DNA of 64,000 nt from Phycisphaerales bacterium (GCA_020427395.1 JAGQON010000009.1:50898-114897), one strand, 5' to 3'; positions 44,547-53,193 are shown, counted from the stretch's first letter. The notes: generated by a model from the letters alone, not told the origin. Made by a program: numbers and translations.

Positions 44547-45961
44547 TCCTCGCCCCCATGCTCTGCTGCGGCCAGATCCTCGGCCGCGAACGCGTTCCGG
44601 GCCATTCGGCGCTCGGTCTGACGCTGCACACCCGCGAGCAGTTCCCTTGCCCGTGGCAGGAGCTCGTCGATCGTGTACAGCCTGTTTTCCTCCGCGAACT
44701 TCGCCAGCTGCCCCATCGCGTCGCGAACGTCGATGGCTGCCTGCTTGTTGTACGGTGACGACGGACGCAGAGGGATCTCCGGCGCCAGCTCGATGTACAT
44801 CCGCCCCTTGCGCTGGTTCATGTAGAACGGGTCGGGCTCGTCGTACACCGGATCGTCCCAGAGCGAACGCACCGGTGAGATGATGTCCACCTCACGGTAC
44901 AGCTCGCGGGCAACCTCGGGCGAGGTGTACAGCAGCTTGGCATACTCCCACGCTCTATCAAACTGCTCGGTGGTCTTGGGGATACCCAGCATCGTTCCAC
45001 CGCGCACGCTGGTGCGCCGTCCACCCTGCTCAAACGCGGGCAGCGGCATCAGCTTGAGTTTCCCATCCAGCCCGGGCACATGCATCTTCCAGATCGAGCA
45101 CATCCAATCGGGCGCGATGTACCCGATCGCCAGGCCGTCCACTTTGTCCCGATGACCGGCCGCGCTCCACTCATCGACATAGATCGCAACCGGATCAGAC
45201 CCGACGCACCAGGTCGTCATCTTCGCCAGCAACCAGGCATTCCGCTCCGAGTCGATCGTGGGCGTACCACCCTGCGTGAACAGCTGACCATCACCCTGAA
45301 GCATCAGCGTCTCGATCATGTCCTGATTCGTGTACCAGAACGAAAGCGGCGTGTGATCCGGCTTGCCATCACCATCGGTGTCGGCCATCAGCGGGCGCAG
45401 CAGCTCGAAGTACTCGTCCCAGGTCTGGGCCTGCGTCACATCAATCCCGGCCGCCTCCGTGATGTCCGCCCGATACGCGAGCATCACCGGGTGCACATCG
45501 TGCGGCAGCCCGAACACGCGACCATCAACGCTCCACGGCGCGAGCGAAGGCTGATTGAGCTGCTCGAGCAGCCCCTCCTCGATCAGCAGATCCGTCAGAT
45601 CGTGCAGCCCGATCGCCTCAGTCGGGCCCATGAACACCTGTGGCGCAACAGCTCGCTCGATCTCGATTAGGTCCGCGGTGGGCAGCCCGCCGAAGAACCC
45701 ACTCATCATCCGGCTCTGGATCGCTGGGATGCTCATGAGCTCGACATCGAGCTTGATATTGGTGGTCTGCTCGTGCCGCTCAATCAGCGGGATGTACATC
45801 TTCCGGTGCTCGAGCGAGAAGAGCCAGAACCGCAGGTCACCTTTCTCCTGCGGATCGCGCATAAGAACAAAGAATGCGCTGACAATCAGCAGCGTCGCGA
45901 TCACCCACACGCCCGAGGAGAGACCACGCAACGCGAGGATGGTGTTGCTCAATCGTTGCAT
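44543..45961 (-). CDS. Membrane-anchored sugar-binding protein of the ABC importer
   Basis: A 472-residue family-1 extracellular solute-binding protein. In place of a cleavable signal or lipobox it has an uncleaved-looking N-terminal helix (VWVIATLLIVSAFFVLM at about 18-34), so it is probably tethered to the membrane. The ligand-binding fold is clear: ADLIEIERAVAP, GRVFGLPHDVHPVMLAYRADI, QTWDEYFELLRPLMADTDGDGKPD and GGTMLGIPKTTEQFDRAWEYAKLL. Its ATG overlaps the lacI stop (TGATG) and its stop overlaps the MalF-type permease start. It supplies the substrate specificity for the importer. Confidence 0.9.
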   Translation of the reverse strand: MQRLSNTILALRGLSSGVWVIATLLIVSAFFVLMRDPQEKGDLRFWLFSLEHRKMYIPLIERHEQTTNIKLDVELMSIPAIQSRMMSGFFGGLPTADLIEIERAVAPQVFMGPTEAIGLHDLTDLLIEEGLLEQLNQPSLAPWSVDGRVFGLPHDVHPVMLAYRADITEAAGIDVTQAQTWDEYFELLRPLMADTDGDGKPDHTPLSFWYTNQDMIETLMLQGDGQLFTQGGTPTIDSERNAWLLAKMTTWCVGSDPVAIYVDEWSAAGHRDKVDGLAIGYIAPDWMCSIWKMHVPGLDGKLKLMPLPAFEQGGRRTSVRGGTMLGIPKTTEQFDRAWEYAKLLYTSPEVARELYREVDIISPVRSLWDDPVYDEPDPFYMNQRKGRMYIELAPEIPLRPSSPYNKQAAIDVRDAMGQLAKFAEENRLYTIDELLPRARELLAGVQRQTERRMARNAFAAEDLAAAEHGGEE

Positions 45962-47010
45962 CAGACGGTTCGGATCAGCTCGCCGTCGGGGCCGAGTCGC
46001 ACCGGCGTAATCGAGGCGTAAGAGGTCGTCTCGAGCACCTCGAAGTTCGTCGGGCGCACCTCGCGATAGATCGGCATCGGGTCGTCGCTCTGCGCCGCAC
46101 GGGTAATCCACCGGGCCGCCTCGACACCCAGCGAGATCGCGTCCTGACAGACGGCCGTGTATCGCGGGAAGGTCTGGTGACGCGTCACGGAATCGTCGAA
46201 ACCGACGATGGAGAGATCCTTGGGCACCTTAACACCCAGACGCAGGCACTTATGCAGCGCACCAATCGTCGACATCGGGTTGGTGAAGAAGATCGCCGTT
46301 GGCGGGTGCTCAAGCCCCAGCAGAGAAGTCAGCATGATCTCGCCGCCAGAGGTGTTCGCCTGAGCACGGACAATCAGCGACTCGTCAACCTCGATACCCG
46401 CATCGTGCAACGCGTCGCGGTAGCCGGACTCACGGTCCTGGTGGTCGGTATCGACGATATTGTGCATCGCCAGCGCGATCCGCTTGTGCCCAAGCGAGAG
46501 CAGATGCTCGACGGCCTTCCGCGAGGTATCGTGCGAGATCGAATCGATGTAGGACACCGCGGGGTCCTCGCTGCGGTCCGCCACGAGCAGCACAGGGAAG
46601 CCCTCGCTGGTAATCTGCTCGACGAGCGAAGTGTCACCGAGCGAACGCATGAGAATCGCGTTGACACCCTTTCGGTGGAAGAACTGCGTGTATGTCTCGT
46701 CGGGGTGCTTGTCGCGGGCGGCGCTGATGAAGGCGAGGTCGTGCTTCTTCTCGTAGACGCCGCGCAAGATGCCCGAGAGCAGCGAGGCCTCGAAGTCACC
46801 CAGATCCGACTTCACGGGCTCTTCCGGGTACACGAGCCCGATCACATTGGTCGGCTTCTTGCCCATCGACGGCTTGTACTGGTGGCGTTGCGCGAGCTCA
46901 AGGACCTTGCGCCGGGTCTCCTCACTCACCCCACTGCGCTGGTTCATAGCGCGGGAGACGGTGGCGACGGAGATACCGAGTTCATTCGCGATTTGCCGTA
47001 CTGAACTCAT
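45961..47010 (-). CDS. LacI-family transcriptional regulator
   Basis: A 349-residue regulator. The N-terminal helix-turn-helix is MSSVRQIANELGISVATVSRAMNQ with the usual hinge after position 45. The periplasmic-binding-like effector domain covers ~55-330 (VIGLVYPEE, VNAILMRSLGD, HKRIALAMHN, PTAIFFTNPMSTIGALHKCLRLGVKVPKDLSIVGFDD). It probably represses the surrounding beta-glucan genes and is released by an imported oligosaccharide. The five GTAACWGTTAC palindromes near it are the best candidate operators: this is the only LacI-type gene in the window and it lies in the middle of them. Confidence 0.95.
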   Translation of the reverse strand: MSSVRQIANELGISVATVSRAMNQRSGVSEETRRKVLELAQRHQYKPSMGKKPTNVIGLVYPEEPVKSDLGDFEASLLSGILRGVYEKKHDLAFISAARDKHPDETYTQFFHRKGVNAILMRSLGDTSLVEQITSEGFPVLLVADRSEDPAVSYIDSISHDTSRKAVEHLLSLGHKRIALAMHNIVDTDHQDRESGYRDALHDAGIEVDESLIVRAQANTSGGEIMLTSLLGLEHPPTAIFFTNPMSTIGALHKCLRLGVKVPKDLSIVGFDDSVTRHQTFPRYTAVCQDAISLGVEAARWITRAAQSDDPMPIYREVRPTNFEVLETTSYASITPVRLGPDGELIRTV

Positions 47011-47013
47011 CTC

Positions 47014-48024
47014 TTAGGGCTCCGGTCCAAGTTCTCGACGCTCGACACGCTCATCATTCAGCGACCACAGCACCTTGTATGTGCTGCGACCGGTGCTCGT
47101 ATCGACAAGCTCGTTGTAATCGTAGTTCTCAACATGCCCGTCGACGAAGGCGATGTTCGCACCGCCACGCAGACCGAATGTATCGTCTCGACGGCTCGGA
47201 TGACGGTAATACGGCAGGAAACTATCCAGATCATCCGCAAGCTCGGGATCCATATCGACCGGAGACTCGCTCCAGTTTTCCCAGTTGCCGCGTCCAGGCA
47301 GACCGTTGATGCCTTCACCGCCTCCGAAGCGTTCGCCGGGGAGTCCACGATACCCGACGCTACCTTCGGTGAACCATGTTGTCTCACCAGAACTATCCTG
47401 GATTTCTGAAGCCCAAATGCCCCAGCCCTCTGCAAACAACATCAGGCTGCTCGCTCGGGATGTGGCGCTATTGAACGCCTCTCCCATGTTGTAGGTGTCC
47501 TGATTCATCCGATTCTTACCAGGCTTGATTGGGTTGATCTCGCCTCTGTTCCAGTCAATGGTGTACTCAGACGCCGATGAAGCCCAGTAGTTCATCGTGT
47601 ACGAGCGAGCTCCACCAAAGTGATTCGGACAACGTACGACAGTGCCACCGATCGTCTGGTTCTCGGCGTTTTGTACTGTGACATTGCGGTAATCTTCTTG
47701 CGGCAGGTATCGCCCGATCCGGTTCACATCGTACCAGACCATATTGCGATCGCCGTTTTCCGGATCAATCACAAATGGCCCGCCGAGCACAGGCGGGAAT
47801 GCACCGTTGAAGTCGTTCGCGTACACCATCGTGGCCGTCGCGAGCTGACGCATATTCGACTTGCAGATCATGTCCTTGGCCGTCTGGCGGGCCGAGCCCA
47901 GGGCGGGCAGCAGGATCCCGATCAGCAGCGCGATGATCGCAATGACCACGAGCAGCTCAATAAGCGTGAACGCGGCCGGGGTGTTGTTCGTTCTCTGGGT
48001 TCTGGCATTGGGACGAGTCTTCAT
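47014..48024 (-). CDS. Type II secretion/pilin-like protein (pseudopilin, DUF1559-like)
   Basis: A 336-residue protein with a prepilin signal, [19 protein letters not shown] (cleavage after residue 18, Glu at +5), and a C-terminal H-X9-DG-like element FVDGHVE, the hallmarks of the large planctomycete pseudopilin family. The body is rich in Trp/Tyr/Gly, compatible with a glycan-binding surface. First gene of the operon, 3 bp before lacI, and 53 bp downstream of operator copy 3. Its co-regulation with a sugar importer suggests a role in polysaccharide capture at the cell surface. Start ATG 48024; the longer upstream frame would run through the operator. Confidence 0.87.
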   Translation of the reverse strand: MKTRPNARTQRTNNTPAAFTLIELLVVIAIIALLIGILLPALGSARQTAKDMICKSNMRQLATATMVYANDFNGAFPPVLGGPFVIDPENGDRNMVWYDVNRIGRYLPQEDYRNVTVQNAENQTIGGTVVRCPNHFGGARSYTMNYWASSASEYTIDWNRGEINPIKPGKNRMNQDTYNMGEAFNSATSRASSLMLFAEGWGIWASEIQDSSGETTWFTEGSVGYRGLPGERFGGGEGINGLPGRGNWENWSESPVDMDPELADDLDSFLPYYRHPSRRDDTFGLRGGANIAFVDGHVENYDYNELVDTSTGRSTYKVLWSLNDERVERRELGPEP

Positions 48025-48076
48025 CTGAAAGGCCTCCGCTTGGGTAGCCAGTGGTGTGGAGTTGCCGAAAGGTATC

Positions 48077-48087
48077 GTAACAGTTAC
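48077..48087. promoter_or_regulatory. LacI-type operator copy 3 with promoter
   Basis: GTAACAGTTAC, 53 bp upstream of the pseudopilin-lacI-importer operon. On the minus strand TTGTGT - 17 bp - TACGAT forms a plausible promoter, with the palindrome filling the end of the spacer and touching the -10, which is ideal for repression. Confidence 0.8.
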
Positions 48088-48246
48088 GCAAAGATCACAC
48101 AACCCTGATGAAGAAGCAAAGTGTCTTTTTCCACATGCCCAATCATAACACAAACATACCGCCAAACTGCTGTGATTTGAGCCCCCCAACGCTGATTCTG
48201 GTCCCATCGTCGACAAATTATCAGATCATGCTCCCCAAAAAACTTC

Positions 48247-48257
48247 GTAACTGTTAC
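48247..48257. promoter_or_regulatory. LacI-type operator copy 4
   Basis: GTAACTGTTAC followed by GC, only 10 bp before the ATG of the clan-A glycosidase gene (48267). Binding here would block transcription or early elongation of that gene. Confidence 0.78.
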
Positions 48258-48266
48258 GCTTCTGCC

Positions 48267-49550
48267 ATGAAGAACTCCATCATCGTCAGCTCACTCATCG
48301 CAGCATCCCTCTCACTCGGCGCATGCAGCTCCCTCCCGTCAAGCGAGGTCGAACTCGTCCGCACCGACGAAGGCTACAGACTCCTTAAAGATGGGCAGCC
48401 GCATGTGATCTACGGCGCGGGCGGGACCGCCGATCTCAAGCTGCTCGCCAAGTACGGCGGCAACACCATCCGCACCTGGGACGCGGAGGGCATCGGCGAC
48501 CTGCTCGACGAGGCGCACGCCAACGGCATCAGCGTCATCGCCGGCATCTGGCTCGAGCACCAGCGCCACGGCTTCGACTACAACGAGCCGGCACAACGCC
48601 GCCAGCAGCTCGACCGCGTTGAGCAGCTCGTCAAGGAACACCGCGACCACCCGGCATTGCTCGCGTGGGGCGTGGGCAACGAGGTTGAGCTGGGAGGGGA
48701 CTTCGATGTCGCGCTGCGACAAATCAACGACGCCGCCAAGATCATCAAGAAGCTCGACCCCCACCACCCACGCGTGGCCATCATCGCCGAGATCGGCGAC
48801 GACAAGGCCGTCCGCATCCAGAACGAATGCCCCGACATCGACTTTCTCGGCATTAACACATACGGCGGGCTGGGCAACCTCACCGATCGCCTCACCCAGC
48901 AGGGCTACACCGGTGCCTGGGCGATCACCGAGTACGGGGTGCTGGGGCACTGGGAAGCGGGTACGACGCCGTGGGGCGCCCCCTACGAGCAGTCAAGCTC
49001 ACAGAAGGCCGACTTTCTCCGTGAAGCCTACGCCAGCACGATCGAGTCAAACCTCGGCAAATCATGCCTCGGTTCGTTCGCGTTCCTCTGGGGCAACAAA
49101 CAGGAGAAAACCGAGACCTGGTACGGGCTCCTGCTCCCCAGCGGCGAAACGACCGAGCGAGTCGATGTGCTCAGCGAGTTCTGGACGGGCAAGGCCCCGG
49201 AGAACCTCGCCCCCCGCGTGCAGGGCATCTCGCTCGCGGATGCCAACCCGCACGGGCTGGCTCCCTCTCAACGCGTTGAGGCCCGGGTTGTGACGAATGA
49301 TCCCGATAGCGACCCGCTCTCGATCGAGTGGCGCGTGCTGCCCGAGTCCTCTGCCCAGAGCATGGGCGGCGATTTCGAACAATCGATCAGCGCCGCCGAC
49401 GTCATGATCGAACCCGGCACCGGGAACAACGCATTCATCACGATGCCCGAAGCGCAGGGTGCGTACCGCATCTTCGTCACGGTCCGTGACGGCAAGGGGC
49501 ACGCGGGAACCGCGAACCTGCCCGTATGGATCGGTGATCAGCCGGAGTGA
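48267..49550 (+). CDS. Clan GH-A TIM-barrel glycosidase lipoprotein
   Basis: A 427-residue protein with a lipoprotein signal (lipobox LGAC at about residue 19). The (beta/alpha)8 part opens with RLLKDGQPHVIYGAGG and NTIRTWDAEGIGDLLDEAH. The candidate acid/base is Glu139 in WGVGNEVE at strand 4 and the candidate nucleophile is Glu222 in ITEYG at strand 7, the clan-A arrangement. The last ~100 residues form an Ig-like beta domain. It resembles GH2-TIM-barrel or GH158-like beta-glucan enzymes, but the family is not certain. Start ATG 48267; an upstream ATG would include the operator. Probably cleaves beta-1,3-glucan at the cell surface. Confidence 0.83.
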   Translation: MKNSIIVSSLIAASLSLGACSSLPSSEVELVRTDEGYRLLKDGQPHVIYGAGGTADLKLLAKYGGNTIRTWDAEGIGDLLDEAHANGISVIAGIWLEHQRHGFDYNEPAQRRQQLDRVEQLVKEHRDHPALLAWGVGNEVELGGDFDVALRQINDAAKIIKKLDPHHPRVAIIAEIGDDKAVRIQNECPDIDFLGINTYGGLGNLTDRLTQQGYTGAWAITEYGVLGHWEAGTTPWGAPYEQSSSQKADFLREAYASTIESNLGKSCLGSFAFLWGNKQEKTETWYGLLLPSGETTERVDVLSEFWTGKAPENLAPRVQGISLADANPHGLAPSQRVEARVVTNDPDSDPLSIEWRVLPESSAQSMGGDFEQSISAADVMIEPGTGNNAFITMPEAQGAYRIFVTVRDGKGHAGTANLPVWIGDQPE

Positions 49551-51017
49551 TCAGGGGCAGCCGGTGTTATAGATCGCCAGGAACGAGCTCACATCAAAGA
49601 AGTTGAACTGCCCGTCGTTGTTGAGGTCGGCGTCAGTGTTCTGCGCATTGAATGCGCTGAGGAACGCGCTGACATCGAAAAAATTCAGCTGCCCGAAAGG
49701 CTCCGCGAGGTCCGCATCGCTGCACATCGCCGGCCCCTGAAGGGTAAATGTCATCGAGTTGAAGTTGTACTCGGTGTCAAACGCGCCCAGGTTCAGGAAC
49801 CGCAGGACCTGTTCGCCGGCCTCAAGCTCAATCGTCGCGCTGACGCTCTGCCAGTTCTGCCACCCGCCGGTTGGCAGGAAGTACTTATCGCCGCTGAGAT
49901 TGACACCGTCTCTCTCGATTCGGAAACCACCGCCAGTGGTGTTCGATGCCACGCGTGCGACAAAGTCATAGGTCCCGGCGGTCTGGACATCGACGGTGTA
50001 CTCGAGCCACTCGTCCTCGCAGATCCAACCGATGTTGTAGCCCTCTTCGCTGGCGACCTGGATATCAACCGCGGATTCGCGGTACTGACCGCCGTTGTTG
50101 GCTCCGTCGCAGTCGTTGTAGCTCTGGCCCTGCCCGCCAAGGTCGAAGTCCTCAGCCTGGATCGTGCCCGGGATCGGGTGCGGATCACCTGGGAAGGGCA
50201 CCTGCGTGCGTTGATACGCACGCACATAGTCCACCTCCATCGTTTGCGGGAAGGACGACGATCCGCTTGGGTTGCCGGGGAAGTCGCCGCCGACGGCGAT
50301 GTTCAGCAGGATGTGGAAGTCGGAATCGAACGGAGCACGCGGGTTGCTTCCCGCCGCCGAAGAGAACCACTGGGCGCTGGTGCGCGAGCCGTACGGGATG
50401 CCATCGACATACCAGGTGATCTGATCGGGGTCCCAGTCCACGCGATAGACATGGAAATCGTCAGAGAAGTCCCGCCCATCGCTGAGGCGAGGCCCGCCGT
50501 GCTGGTTGTTGGGCCAGGTGTTACCGTAATGCAGCGTGCCGTAGATCTGATCCGCGTAGTTGACGGATTCCATGATGTCGATCTCACCCGAAGCAGCCCA
50601 AGTGCCGTAAGGCGAGTTGGTTGGAAGCATCCAGAACGCCGGCCAAATGCCCGGCGTGGAGGGGATCTTCATCCTCGCCTCGATCCGCCCATACAGAAAC
50701 TCCTGCTTGTTGAGGGTCCGGATTCGTGCGGATGTGTAGTTGCGCCCGCCAAAGTTCTGCTGGCGAGCGGTAATCGTGAGCATCCCACCAGAGACGCTGA
50801 GGTTCTCAGGAAAGGCCGTGTAGTATTGGAGTTCGTTATTCCCCCACCCCGCCGGCAGCCCGTAGGCCGTGCCCGTGCCCGTCTGGGCGGACCAGTTCGC
50901 GGCGTCGAGTTCCGTGCCTTCAAACTCATCAGACCAAACAAGCTCCCACGCATCTTGAGCCAGGGCTGGCGACACGAGGATCGAGCTGGACAGTAAAATC
51001 TGCAAAAGACTGGGCAT
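49551..51017 (-). CDS. GH16 endo-beta-1,3-glucanase (laminarinase) with CBM6 and dockerin-like tail
   Basis: A 488-residue secreted enzyme: signal peptide (cleavage after ALAQ), GH16 catalytic domain at ~24-265 with the laminarinase signature GEIDIMES (nucleophile Glu145, Asp147, acid/base Glu150), CBM6 at ~285-430 (GTIQAEDFD start, CEDEWLEYTVDV and YDFVARVAS), and a two-unit dockerin-like tail ending in NTGCP. GH16 enzymes with ExDxxE plus CBM6 typically act on laminarin or mixed-linkage beta-glucan. The gene is convergent with and abuts the clan-A glycosidase. Operator copy 5 lies 24 bp upstream of the start. Confidence 0.95.
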   Translation of the reverse strand: MPSLLQILLSSSILVSPALAQDAWELVWSDEFEGTELDAANWSAQTGTGTAYGLPAGWGNNELQYYTAFPENLSVSGGMLTITARQQNFGGRNYTSARIRTLNKQEFLYGRIEARMKIPSTPGIWPAFWMLPTNSPYGTWAASGEIDIMESVNYADQIYGTLHYGNTWPNNQHGGPRLSDGRDFSDDFHVYRVDWDPDQITWYVDGIPYGSRTSAQWFSSAAGSNPRAPFDSDFHILLNIAVGGDFPGNPSGSSSFPQTMEVDYVRAYQRTQVPFPGDPHPIPGTIQAEDFDLGGQGQSYNDCDGANNGGQYRESAVDIQVASEEGYNIGWICEDEWLEYTVDVQTAGTYDFVARVASNTTGGGFRIERDGVNLSGDKYFLPTGGWQNWQSVSATIELEAGEQVLRFLNLGAFDTEYNFNSMTFTLQGPAMCSDADLAEPFGQLNFFDVSAFLSAFNAQNTDADLNNDGQFNFFDVSSFLAIYNTGCP

Positions 51018-51040
51018 GATTCAGACCTCAATGGGGTATT

Positions 51041-51051
51041 GTAACTGTTAC
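51041..51051. promoter_or_regulatory. LacI-type operator copy 5
   Basis: GTAACTGTTAC followed by GC in the divergent region between the GH16 gene (start 51017) and the importer ATPase gene (start 51156). It can control both. The TATT flank matches copy 2. Confidence 0.8.
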
Positions 51052-51155
51052 GCTATCGTACCAGATCTTTGGTCTATCGAGAAGATGTTCGTATAAGTTT
51101 TCGGGTATTTGGACTCATCGACGCAGCGATACCACCGATCACGCACGGAGAAAGC

Positions 51156-52226
51156 ATGTCCGGACTCACCCTGGAACATATCACCAAGACCTACGAAGAC
51201 GGGTTTACGGCCGTCGATGACATCTCGCTCAGCATCGAGCCGGGTTCGTTTGTGGTGCTCGTCGGGCCCTCCGGTTGTGGAAAGTCCACCACACTCCGCA
51301 TGATCGCCGGGCTTGAAACCATCACCTCGGGCACGCTCAAGATTGGGGACCAGATTGTCAACAAACTGCGTCCCAAGGACCGCGACATCGCGATGGTGTT
51401 CCAGAACTACGCCCTCTACCCGCACCTGAGCGTCGGCGAGAATATGGGCTTCTCGCTCCGCATGAGCGGCGTGCCCAAAGGCGCACGCTTCGAGCGCGTT
51501 CAGCACGCAGCCCAGATGCTCGGTCTCGAAACCATCCTCAACAAGAAACCCGGGCAGCTCTCGGGCGGGCAGCGCCAACGCGTTGCGCTGGGGCGTGCGA
51601 TCGTGAGAGAACCCAAGGTCTTTCTCTTCGACGAGCCGCTCTCGAACCTCGACCCCGACCGGCGTGTGACCACCCGCGCTGAGATCCGTCGCATCGTGCG
51701 CGAGCTCGGAACAACTACGGTCTATGTCACGCATGATCACGAAGAAGCAATGGCGCTTGGCGACCTGGTCGTCGTGATGAACGAGGGCAAGATCGAGCAG
51801 GCAGGCACACCCGACGAAATCTACTCAAACCCCAAGACCAAGTTCGTGGGGCGATTCCTGGGATCACCCAAGATGAACCTGATCGAGTGCGATGCGCAGC
51901 TACGCGAGGGGGCCATCGTGCTCAGCTCAAGCCAGCACCAGGGAATCACGATCTCACTCGACGCCAAATCGAACCCGGGATTCACGAAGAACACTGTCAC
52001 ACTCGGCGTGCGCCCCCAGCACATCTATCTCGATGCATCTCACCAGAACAGCCCACAACTCGGCACCGGACGCGTGCTGCATATCGAGCAGCTGGGGTTC
52101 GCCCAGGACTACCGCGTCGAGGTCGGCGGGCTCACACTGCTTGTGCGAGAGACGCAAAGCACACCTCGCCGCATTGGCGATGAATGCCGTGTTTCGATCA
52201 GCAGTGAGCACCTGCACCTGTTCTGA
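51156..52226 (+). CDS. Sugar ABC importer ATPase (MsmX/UgpC type)
   Basis: A 356-residue nucleotide-binding subunit. Walker A GPSGCGKST (about 38-46), Q-loop MVFQNYALYPHL, ABC signature LSGGQRQRVALGRAI, Walker B VFLFDEPLSNLD, H-loop YVTHDHEEAM. A C-terminal TOBE-type domain follows from about 240 (LGVRPQHIYL), as in MalK/MsmX. It energises the two permeases encoded at 42.8-44.5 kb, which lack an ATPase gene of their own. A divergent operator (copy 5) lies about 105 bp upstream, so it belongs to the same regulon although physically separated. Confidence 0.95.
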   Translation: MSGLTLEHITKTYEDGFTAVDDISLSIEPGSFVVLVGPSGCGKSTTLRMIAGLETITSGTLKIGDQIVNKLRPKDRDIAMVFQNYALYPHLSVGENMGFSLRMSGVPKGARFERVQHAAQMLGLETILNKKPGQLSGGQRQRVALGRAIVREPKVFLFDEPLSNLDPDRRVTTRAEIRRIVRELGTTTVYVTHDHEEAMALGDLVVVMNEGKIEQAGTPDEIYSNPKTKFVGRFLGSPKMNLIECDAQLREGAIVLSSSQHQGITISLDAKSNPGFTKNTVTLGVRPQHIYLDASHQNSPQLGTGRVLHIEQLGFAQDYRVEVGGLTLLVRETQSTPRRIGDECRVSISSEHLHLF

Positions 52227-52254
52227 TCTGCACACTCGAAAGAGAAAATCACAA

Positions 52255-52284
52255 CATCACGCGGCACAATCGCGTGATGTTTTT
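52255..52284 (+). terminator. Intrinsic terminator after the importer ATPase gene
   Basis: CATCACGCG (52255-52263) pairs perfectly with CGCGTGATG (52271-52279) around a 7-nt loop, followed by five T. Confidence 0.93.
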
Positions 52285-52435
52285 GCATGCAAAACGCGTC
52301 CTAAGCGGTGCTTTCCGAGTATCTGTGCAACTTAAACCCGAATTCACGCCCGTTTCAGGGAGCTTGCATACGGCGGACTGATCCTTGTACTGATGCGAGG
52401 GATTGGCCCTCCACAACCCAAGAAAGGGGAACACC

Positions 52436-52612
52436 ATGAAGTCTGAGAAAAACAAGTCCAAGTTCGCCGCACGCACCACGATCGCAATGCTCACGCTGTA
52501 CGCGGGCAGCATGATCATGCTTGCAGCCTGTAATACGGTTGAAGGTGCTGGCAAGGACATCGAATCCGCTGGCGATTCAATCGCGGATACCGCGAACGAC
52601 GCCAAGGACTGA
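52436..52612 (+). CDS. Entericidin-like small lipoprotein
   Basis: A 58-residue protein. Hydrophobic N-terminus with lipobox LAAC, then NTVEGAGKDIESAGDSIADTA, the short amphipathic tail characteristic of the entericidin A/B family. Entericidins are stress-induced membrane lipopeptides linked to bacteriolysis in stationary phase. The start ATG 52436 has AAAGGGG upstream; the longer frame adds 11 unlikely residues. First of a run of small envelope genes on this strand. Confidence 0.87.
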   Translation: MKSEKNKSKFAARTTIAMLTLYAGSMIMLAACNTVEGAGKDIESAGDSIADTANDAKD

Positions 52613-52772
52613 TCACTGTTCGACGCGACCCGTTCAGTATGAGCCCAAGTTCATCCGGGCATCATGCGGGCATCACAGCGAGAACAGACAGTACTCATAG
52701 ACAAGAGAAACACGCGTAAAGGCGTGTCACAACAAAACCAAGAGTGGGCATCCACTCAGAAAGGACATAGTC

Positions 52773-52952
52773 ATGCTTGGTTGGGCACTCACATTCTTTA
52801 TCATCGCGATCCTCGCAGCAATCTTCGGTTTCGGTGGTATTGCCGCCGGTGCCGCGACGATCGCGAAGGTCCTCTTCTTCGTCTTTATCGTCCTCTTCCT
52901 GCTCTCGCTGATCGCGGGGCTTGTACGGGGCAACAGCAAGGTCCGGGTATAA
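52773..52952 (+). CDS. DUF1328/YtjA-family small membrane protein
   Basis: A 59-residue protein starting [20 protein letters not shown], then [16 protein letters not shown], then a second hydrophobic helix and a short basic end ([10 protein letters not shown]). This two-helix layout with GGIAxGAAxIAK is the DUF1328 (UPF0391, YtjA) signature. It is an inner-membrane protein often seen beside other stress-response genes; function unknown. AAAGGA lies upstream of the ATG. The gene is short and easily missed. Confidence 0.88.
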   Translation: MLGWALTFFIIAILAAIFGFGGIAAGAATIAKVLFFVFIVLFLLSLIAGLVRGNSKVRV

Positions 52953-52977
52953 CCAGGCAGGCTCAAGGAGAAACATC

Positions 52978-53193
52978 ATGAAAACCAAAATCAACACCAA
53001 GACCCTCGCTCTGCTCGGCACCATCTCGCTGGCAGCGACACCCGCATTCGTGCTCGTCGGCTGTGACGACGGGGTTGATTCCGCGGAGGATGTTGGTGAA
53101 GCATTCGACGATGCTGCTGATGATACCGGCGACGCCATCGATGACGCCGCAGACGAGGTGGATGACGCGATCGATGATGCCTCGGACGGCTAA
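52978..53193 (+). CDS. Small acidic lipoprotein
   Basis: A 71-residue protein. Signal peptide with lipobox LVGC (Cys at about 24), then a very acidic tail of repeated (A/D)xDDAxD units (residues 25-71, mostly Asp and Ala). The spacing resembles an over-charged entericidin-like amphipathic helix. It may bind cations at the envelope. AAGGAG precedes the ATG. It sits 25 bp after the DUF1328 gene and before the DUF2383 gene, apparently one transcription unit. No named family is recognised. Confidence 0.78.
   Translation: MKTKINTKTLALLGTISLAATPAFVLVGCDDGVDSAEDVGEAFDDAADDTGDAIDDAADEVDDAIDDASDG

Noticed and set aside
46374..46799. 141-residue and similar Arg/Ser-rich frames inside lacI and other genes
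   Set aside because: They are shifted readings of well-supported genes, with biased composition and no motifs.
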